Below are positions 57,181 through 64,000 of a stretch of DNA of 64,000 nt, piece by piece. Both the position numbers and the translations under genes were made by a program. Each line of letters opens with the position of its first letter. Within the stretch, counting starts at the first letter, position 1. The notes under the pieces were generated by a model. It saw only the letters and a list, made by a program, of their open reading frames with translations, was not told the origin of the DNA and ran no database searches. Source of the stretch: Hypsibius dujardini (Eukaryota; Tardigrada; Eutardigrada; Parachela; Hypsibiidae); contig LRSR01002063.1 in the NCBI GenBank assembly GCA_001579985.1, forward strand, positions 1-64,000, read 5' to 3'.

Positions 57181-58509
57181 TAAATTCGGGTCGACGAGAT
57201 AAAGAGCTGGCGCCAGTGGAATCGTCCTACCCTTAACTGTGCTTTGTTTAAGTACATCCGTTATTGATAAAAGTCCTGTTTGCTAATGAGTGATTAGAAG
57301 GGAAAAGAATTGTCCGAAAATGAATACTAGTAGTTTGACCTTCTTGATCTGCGCCTGAATAGTCGGAAAGACCTTGACCGAGAGAATAATAACACGTAGA
57401 CATTTCTGTGATATCTTTCTGGGCACGTGTTGTTGGATTGCGGCACGAATGATACTAGAGACATTACGGTCAAGTTTATCATCAAGCAACATGTATCGAA
57501 AAAGTTTGATGAACGAGTTTGAACAATTGATCAGCCGGAGCTATCAAGTGAACTCAATCAGTGAATTTGCTGATCGTATTTACTGAGGCGTAAGGCAGTA
57601 CTCGCAGTAGTCATTTTTACAAGGGTGAAATGCACTAAATTTCACATACTCCTTTTGCCAGCCAAACAGTTAGTTAATAGGACCAAAACCTGTCCAATGA
57701 AAAAGTTCCGCAAAGTTGAGGTACAGTAAAGGATCAGAAATAGGATATCTGGAATCTATCTGGATCTCTCACAGGCACGGTGCACAACCACTGTGCAAGA
57801 GGACTTTTTTTCGAAGTTTCGACCCTCAAAACCCTACTTGTTTTAGTACAGGACAGGCCAGACAAGTCTTTCCTCCCAGCATGAACACAATTTGGCAGGC
57901 TGTTTCCTAATCTCAGAACCATAAACATGGATGTAAAGCACGATGCTTGCTGTCCACTTCTGGGAAACTATGTCCGCATGTCGCTCGCCACACCCATAAA
58001 GATGTGTACGAGGAGCAACGGCTTGTGGGATGTTCCAGCGCTCTCACCTCTGTAGAACAACATCAAAATCCCCTCGTTGAAAATATTAATTTCATGAAGA
58101 ACGTCTTAGTCCTAGGTGAGGTAGTTGCAAAACCACTCAAGCAATATACGTCAAAATAAAAGCGCGACACCTGGATATTATATATACTTGGTTTTCTACT
58201 TTCTTTAACGATTTTACCTACTTTTATATTTTTTTAACGGTACAGACCTACTCTGGGGTCAAGCAGAACCGTTATTTAATCCATCCCTACCTTGTCGTCG
58301 AAGCACCATTCTTCGCTTATACAGATTTTCTAAAATGTTCATTTTTAAAACTTTGTACACACTGGTCCTTACTCCATGGACTAAGCCGGAGGCCCACGTA
58401 ATCAAACAAGTGTACCTCACTTTCGATTCTACTTATGGAATTGTTTATTATATTTTTGCTTATATTTTATATTTATTTGTTATATGTTTTATATTTAGTT
58501 TTATGTTAG
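57181..58509. other. Intergenic region with one copy of a dispersed repeat
   Basis: Contains the repeat at about 57492-57600 that recurs at 59947-60070. Otherwise AT-rich at 58430-58500, with no supported exon. Confidence 0.4.
57492..57600. repeat. Dispersed repeat, copy A
   Basis: Shares long near-identical words with 59947-60070 in the same orientation: TTGATGAACGAGTTTGAACA versus TTGATAAACAAGTTTGAGCA; ATCAGTGAATTT; GCTGATCG; GTAAGGCAG. The two copies differ by small indels. Confidence 0.8.
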
Positions 58510-59097
58510 TCCACTGCTGACTTCCACGCCCCGTCCACGATCCCCATCAGTCGTAACCCACACCGAGAACCTGGATGCGAGCACCCTCTTTAGCGACCAT
58601 CTCCATCTCTACTCTTACCCGCCGAATGCGAGTGACACAATGTTGGACACTACCCCTGACGATGGAGATACGACTATGGAGTCCGTCACAACGGACGCCA
58701 CCATGGACAGTGTCAGCTCGGGTTCCAACGAGGATGATTCATTATAAGAATGAATTATTCTTATTCTAAGTTTCTTACATTATATTACGTAAGTCTTTTC
58801 CAGCGTCGATGACCACGAACAATCGGTTGGAATCATCAACCATCGTCAAATGGGCCAGCACTACTCCTTCCTTGTTGAACATGACAACGAGAAACCTAAG
58901 TGAGTGGAAAGTGGATATTTCGTCTGTGATTAGAAGTAAATGTTAATGGCATATCTAGAGAGCCACTTTGATCATGTAAATTTTAGTTTGTATTTGTTTT
59001 ATTTGTTACTGTTTTATTCTTTAATTATAACTTTTATTTATGCAGTGTTTTTCTCACCCCAGAAAAAATGCTTCATGGCATATGTTTGATTGGATGA
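58510..59097 (+). CDS. Probable C-terminal exons of an unrecognised gene
   Basis: Three exons that can be joined in phase: 58510-58680, 58804-58899 and 59046-59097 (stop). The first is Pro/Ser/Thr/Asp-rich (STPRPRSPSVVTHTENLDAS, YSYPPNASDTMLDTTPDDGD) and GC-rich against AT-rich surroundings. The second reads VDDHEQSVGIINHRQMGQHY and SFLVEHDNEKP, the last NVFLTPEKMLHGICLIG. Alternatively the first exon reads on to a stop at 58746 (TDATMDSVSSGSNEDDSL). No start codon exon was found upstream and no family is recognised; it could be an intracellular or secreted tail of a gene beginning after 57180. Confidence 0.4.
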
Positions 59098-61308
59098 TTG
59101 TTTGAAACTGTTTTGGGCTGGGCTTGTGTCTGGTGGAACAAGAGCGCCATCTTCAGGAGGAAAAGGCGGTCGTCCTGGAGAGATTCTCTGTCAGAAGGCA
59201 AAGCCACTTCCCGGAATCTTTTTCGTTTGATTATATTTCTCTCTTCGCACTCTTTATTTATTTCCTGTATGTAACTTATTATTAATTTTTTTATTAAAAT
59301 TGTCGGGACGACAATTGTTTGAAATTGTGGTTGTCGCGGAATGTGCAGCTCTGAGCCGAGCCGGGTGTCCGGCTTAGTATTCCTCATCGGGGCAATGCAT
59401 CTTAATGTCTTTTTCTGGCCCCTGTCTTGCCTTACTCCTGCCTTAACTCTTCTCCCTGCTCTTGCCTCTATAGACTGGCTGATCTTAGAGTTCGCGAGAT
59501 GAAGATCAGTAGAAATGTCTTCCCTGTGTGAGTCCTTTTGCTTTTGCAAATAGCAACGCGTTTTCGGCCATTTTTGACACATTCGTACGGGACTAGCTTC
59601 CGACAGCTGGACACTGTTACGAGCCTGAAAAAGGCCTGTAATCAGCCTGATTCTAAGCTGGATGCGCCCAGCCTGTCTTTCAGTCATAATGCAGCCTAGA
59701 ATATAGGCTATATTTTCGAAACTTTACCGCTTCGTGCAAGGCATCCACATTCCATCATGGTTCCATCCTAGATTTCCCCCAGCTCTCTTGAAAGTTTTAT
59801 CTGACGCGAGAGATTGATTCCGTGTGCAGAACGTGTGGCTAAGTTTCAGAGTTGTCTTGTTTCGCCTGGCGTTGAAAAAGTTAACCTTTGTGTTTGTTCT
59901 CTTAAACATTAGCGAGAGTGCGATCGTCAACGTTTGCCATCAATCAACAAAATGTATCAAGAAAGTTTTGATAAACAAGTTTGAGCAAATGATCAGTCGG
60001 AGCTGTCAAGGAAAACCGATCAGTGAATTTCGGAAATTCGCTGATCGCATTAGGTTGATCTGTAAGGCAGCCGGGCTGTCAGCAATCGAAAAATGTGGAT
60101 GGACCAATCACAGGCATTGGCTTTGACGCGCATGACTCAACATTTCACTTGTTTGCTGATATCTTTTCGACAGACTTTTTAGACATTTTATTGACGGCTG
60201 CACTGTCGCTATTCACAAATATCATTTCATTTTGCGTAAATGGCGACTAATTAGTCTGTTATTGAACCATGTGAGTACTAATTAGTATTGTGAGGGATCA
60301 GAGGATTTGCGTTTCTGTTCTGTCGTTGTTGATGGGTGGAAGCTGGCTAGATCCAACGGGTTACAAAGACTTGACTTCGAATGCTTGGTATAAGAAGTTC
60401 CCAATTCAAATTTCAATCTTCAGATTGCTGATAAGTTATTTTCAGCAGATGTTTCAGATTCAGTGCTTGTAACTAAACGTGCTTTCTTTAGTTTTTTTCT
60501 TCAAGATTGCTCTGCAAATCTGTAACGGGAGTGGGGTCTCTTATCTCATCCGTTTGACTTTCCCAAAGTTTGCCATCTTACCGCTTCAGCTTGAATCTCG
60601 TTCAATCTCGAACCATGGTTTATAAAAGGCACGCCAATAGGACAATGCAATTTCCAATTAGTCTAATCGCTGTAAAAACTAGTGTTTCCTAGGGTGGAAA
60701 CCAACTCAGTGCAGGACCGACTCATGCTAATTTCACGTGGGGACTCTGGCTGTATCCAGCCTGACTTCCAGTCAGGTCAGCCAGTGTCGTAAATAGGTTG
60801 GAAATCATGGAAAATTCCAGTCTCCTCACACTCGACCATTTGACTGGATTCCAGTCTGTTTTAACGTAGTCAAAAGAGGCTATGTCAAAACCCATTTTTT
60901 GGGTTTAGTCGTCGTAATAGTAGCCGTGTTGATCCGTCACCCGATGGTATTGGTCCGGTTTCATACGATTTTTTTTCAACCCGCCCTTTCTGGGAGAGAT
61001 TGTGACTGACAAGTCAGTTAGTTTGGTTCGTTTGGTTTGTGGGCTTGCCCAAAGTTAGCTAACCCAGGTTCAATACCGCCCGATTCTCGGAAATGATGCC
61101 AAAACATATCGCCAAAATCGCCAAAAATTCACTTGACAGTTAATTGATTCAATAATGGAACGTATTTACGAGAAGTCCAATACTCCCAAGAAGACACATA
61201 TTTTTGTACTATCGACATTTAAAATTTTCCTTAAATTCTCTGCAACGGAGAGGAAACTGCAACAGTCAAAAACTGCGCGAATACTACTTAACATCATATA
61301 AATATATA
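59098..61308. other. Intergenic region of 2.2 kb without a supported gene
   Basis: Holds dispersed repeat copy B (59947-60070). A 204-codon minus-strand open frame at 59073-59687 has no family match, no splice context and overlaps the last exon of the preceding gene, so it was not called. No terminal inverted repeats were recognised. Confidence 0.4.
59947..60070. repeat. Dispersed repeat, copy B
   Basis: Counterpart of 57492-57600, same strand, about 2.45 kb away. Copy B is slightly longer (an extra CGGAAATT unit before CGCTGATCG). Confidence 0.8.
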
Positions 61309-63930
61309 TTAAAATTCCCGTTCATTTACAATGAATTGCAGACAATGTGCGCTTGGCGCTTCGCCTTCCTCAACTTGTTTGTCAACCGCTGGCTCCTCGA
61401 GGTCCGTTGCTGTTACCACAGTCTCAGACTGTACATAATAATCGCGACTTGTGTTGAGCTGCAGATAATTGTCCTGCCCGGTGGCGTCCTCGAGGAGTAT
61501 CTCTAATTTTTTTCTCAGGTGCGGAAATGATGGTCGTTCTTGTGCGGAATGTTTCCAGCACTCCATCATTAGAGAATACCTAACAAAGTAGGCGCAAAAA
61601 ATATGGCACGGTCTATAGTGCTATGAAGTTGTGAAGTGGAGTTGTGTTGAGAAGTTTGTGAAGTTTGTGAAATTGAAGCATTTTATAATAAGTTTTACCT
61701 AAAAGCATTACCTTATATTTATATTTGTGAAAAAGTGCTATAGAACAATTGAAAATTATCTCCTGTTTGTTTTTTCATGGAGGGGTACATTTTTTATAGT
61801 AAAAAATAAATCTATGTCCCAAACCAACCTTTCAACCTTTCAAGGTTGCTATTTACAAGGACGAAGTACAAGTGCAAGCCCATAATTCTCTCACTTTTAC
61901 AGTTTATTTTGTATATATGTTTTAGAATTTGTTTTATTATAAATATGAAATGAGGATTTTGCGCAGAACAAATTCACAAACTCAACAAACTTCACAAACT
62001 TCACATCCCAATTTCACTTCACAACTTCTAGACAGTGCCAAAATATACTGCCTCAAAAGAAAACTTTAGCTTTTTTCAAATGGAAAAATGGAACTGTAAC
62101 TTACAGATCTGGTGGACAATTGTCTGGACATTCCATCCGGTTGCCCCGCCGCAAATATCGTAAAAGTTCCTTATTTTCAATGACCGGGTAGGGAACCCCG
62201 CCTAATGTTATGATTTCGAATAGCACTATTCCAAATGACCATCTGAAACGCACATGTTTTTGAATTAAAAAGTTTACTGACATTTTTTCGATGTGAAGAC
62301 AAAAATCTTACACATCAGTTGCGCAGGTAAATTTTTGATCATTTATTGCCTCAATGGCCATCCATTTGTATGGCAACTTTCCGGAGCTGTGCATCGCATA
62401 GAGTTGATCCTCCTCCAGGAACCGCGTCAACCCGAAATCACAAATCTTCACCAGCGAACGATCGGCTAAAAGAACGTTTCGGGCTGCTAAATCGCGATGG
62501 ACGTAACCTTTTTCGTGAAGAAATTCCTATTATTAAATTAAAAAACGATCAGTAAAAACTTATTTGAAACTTTTTAAAGCTTAGTAAATTCAGAACTTGT
62601 TCAACATTATTATTATTAAAAAATATTAATAAAAACATAAAATACAAATTTTAGGGAAGTAAAACTACAGTATTATAATAAACTAAATCAATAACAAATT
62701 AGTAAAAACTATTAAGAGTTTATTGTAAATAATTTTTACATCAAAGACTAAAATGAAAGCACGAATAAAGAAGGTAATCACCATTCCGATTGCGATTTGT
62801 CTGGCATAAGATAAAAGTGTCGATAGAGTCACGGCTACACTGGATGTCCACTGTGATGCATCATTGACATCCGTATTTGTGGTGTTAGGTTCCTGCAAAT
62901 GTTTTAACAATTTTGATATCGTCTTGAAGAGCTATTTCAGATTCCGGTGCTTACCGGCATGTTTTCAGTGGCTAATTCCCGGAGGTTCATGAGATACCTT
63001 TTAAGGTCGCCCAGTGGACAGTATTCTTCAATGAGCCAGGTGGGCTTAGAGGTGGTACAGCAGCCAATCAGACTGATAATTTGCTTATGGTACCCGATAT
63101 CTTTCATTACTTTGATCTCCTTCAGGAAGGCTTCCTGCTCCTTATCGCTCGCGTTGGCTGCAAAAAGGACAGCAATACTCGAAAATGCATCCAATTCGCG
63201 GGGTACCAATTTGTTAGATAATTAATGCTACCATGGTGCAGGACAGGCGTAATAAATTCGATTACCAAAAAGGTACTGTTGCAAAATAATTTGGGAATTT
63301 GTTTGGTAACACAAATCCATGCGAAAAATTTAGGTTGTTGAGATTCTTTAATAAAGACATATTTTAATTAAAATAATAAATAAATGTTAACATATTAAAT
63401 ATTAATATAATAAATGTTAATATAATAAATGTTAATCTTATAACTAATAATATAATAATAATAAATATGAAATTAAGTTTTACCTGAGAGCATTTTGACA
63501 GCCACATTGCGATTCCTGAACTGTATGATGGTATCTGACAGTGAGTCCTTGGCCAAAATAGTCCCGTCGACTTTCCCCAAGCAAATTTGTCCAAAGGCCC
63601 CTTTTCCAATTACCTCTTCCAGGGTAATGCGAGTTCTCGCAATTTCCCAGCGGTCCACCGCCGATGTGGGTGACTGCACATAGCGCAGCTTTAGCGTTTC
63701 CTGGAATTTGGAAGGACGGCGAGGCGCATCAACGCTCTCTTTTCGTTGTGAAGTCACGGGAGCAACGCCGAGTTTATCCAAACAGGGCGTCTCCTTAGTT
63801 TTGCCTTTGATCTCGCGGATGAGTCGGCCCCGATAGTAGAGGAACAGGAAGATGGAGCAGAGCGGCATTATCACCACAATCGGGATGACGATGATTAGTA
63901 TGACTACAAGGATGTTTGGTTGTAACCAAC
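61309..63930 (-). CDS. Receptor tyrosine kinase, transmembrane and kinase region (5' part outside window)
   Basis: Six exons in descending order, all in phase: 63484-63930, 62955-63157, 62782-62892, 62312-62526, 62105-62242, 61309-61579. The first has a transmembrane helix (ILVVILIIVIPIVVIMPLCS) and basic juxtamembrane stretch, then the glycine loop GKGAFGQI and VAVKML with the catalytic Lys. Further motifs: FLKEIKVMKDI (helix C Glu), IEEYCPLGDLKRYL (hinge), a short insert rich in Asn/Thr/Ser, YVHRDLAARN (catalytic loop), ICDFGLTR, KLPYKWMAIEAI and DVWSFGIVLFEI. HRDLAARN and KWMA mark a tyrosine kinase. The overall plan (short kinase insert, YCPLGDL) is like the FGFR/VEGFR/PDGFR group, but the ectodomain is needed to assign it. 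The APE motif reads AIE. The tail has possible docking tyrosines (DNYLQL, RDYYVQ). Confidence 0.93.
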
Positions 63931-64000
63931 CTGAAAACGGTTTCCAAGACTTAAATGAAACTTGCGTAATAATACACACATGGCCACAATTTTGGTTGGC

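Noticed and set aside
59073-59687. 204-codon minus-strand open frame
   Set aside because: No family resemblance, no signal peptide or splice context; it overlaps the final exon of a plus-strand gene and lies beside a dispersed repeat.
61010-61085. Possible tRNA (GGTTCAA-like T-loop near 61070)
   Set aside because: No cloverleaf could be drawn: the acceptor and anticodon stems do not pair.

Overview
This is nuclear DNA from an animal, most likely a protostome. Genes are split by short GT-AG introns, intergenic gaps are small, and both strands are used. Recognisable metazoan genes include RIC8, a cysteine string protein, RECK, a receptor tyrosine kinase, an astacin and a dopamine beta-hydroxylase-like enzyme. 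A peptide precursor with an allatostatin-C-type core points to a protostome; the exact phylum cannot be read from the sequence. All gene models below were assembled by eye from splice sites, reading phase and remembered family motifs. No alignment or search was run.

Layout. 1-272 (-): first exon of a DOMON/copper monooxygenase-like gene leaving the window. 1572-5797 (-): astacin protease with two chitin-binding modules. 6331-7616 (-): MYND zinc-finger (SMYD-like) gene that looks damaged. 7953-10418 (+): ZRANB2. 10920-15422 (-): RIC8. 16262-18029 (+): DNAJC5/cysteine string protein. 18797-19619 (-): allatostatin-C-like neuropeptide precursor. 20741-23206 (+): unknown secreted protein. 25859-30093 (+): complete dopamine beta-hydroxylase/MOXD1-like enzyme, paralogous to the gene at the left edge. 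30264-31691 (-): secreted glycine-rich protein. 32934-35669 (+): CASD1-like SGNH protein. 37003-37524 (+): small membrane protein. 38982-40207 (-): Rolling stone-like membrane protein. 40926-43373 (-): PIP4P/TMEM55. 45935-54290 (+): complete 16-exon RECK. 54788-57180 (+): unknown secreted protein. 58510-59097 (+): exons of an unrecognised gene. 61309-63930 (-): transmembrane and kinase part of a receptor tyrosine kinase that continues past the right edge.

Several genes share a theme of neurosecretion, G-protein signalling or the extracellular matrix. RIC8 and the cysteine string protein are divergently transcribed from one 839-bp gap and are both chaperone-like factors with links to G-alpha proteins. 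The neuropeptide precursor lies next to them. The astacin and RECK (a metalloprotease inhibitor in other animals) belong to matrix remodelling.

Non-coding content is dominated by degenerate CTGT/GACA tetranucleotide repeats, mostly inside introns. There are also several small terminal-inverted-repeat elements (MITE-like), a diffuse family of TTAGTTACTAAA-rich elements, and one short broken retrotransposon fragment. No convincing tRNA, rRNA or CRISPR array was seen. The most interesting observations are the hybrid allatostatin-C-like peptide, the astacin plus chitin-binding fusion, a TGA codon at a zinc-binding Cys position of the MYND finger, a Cx5K in place of Cx5R in PIP4P, and an AIE in place of APE in the kinase.
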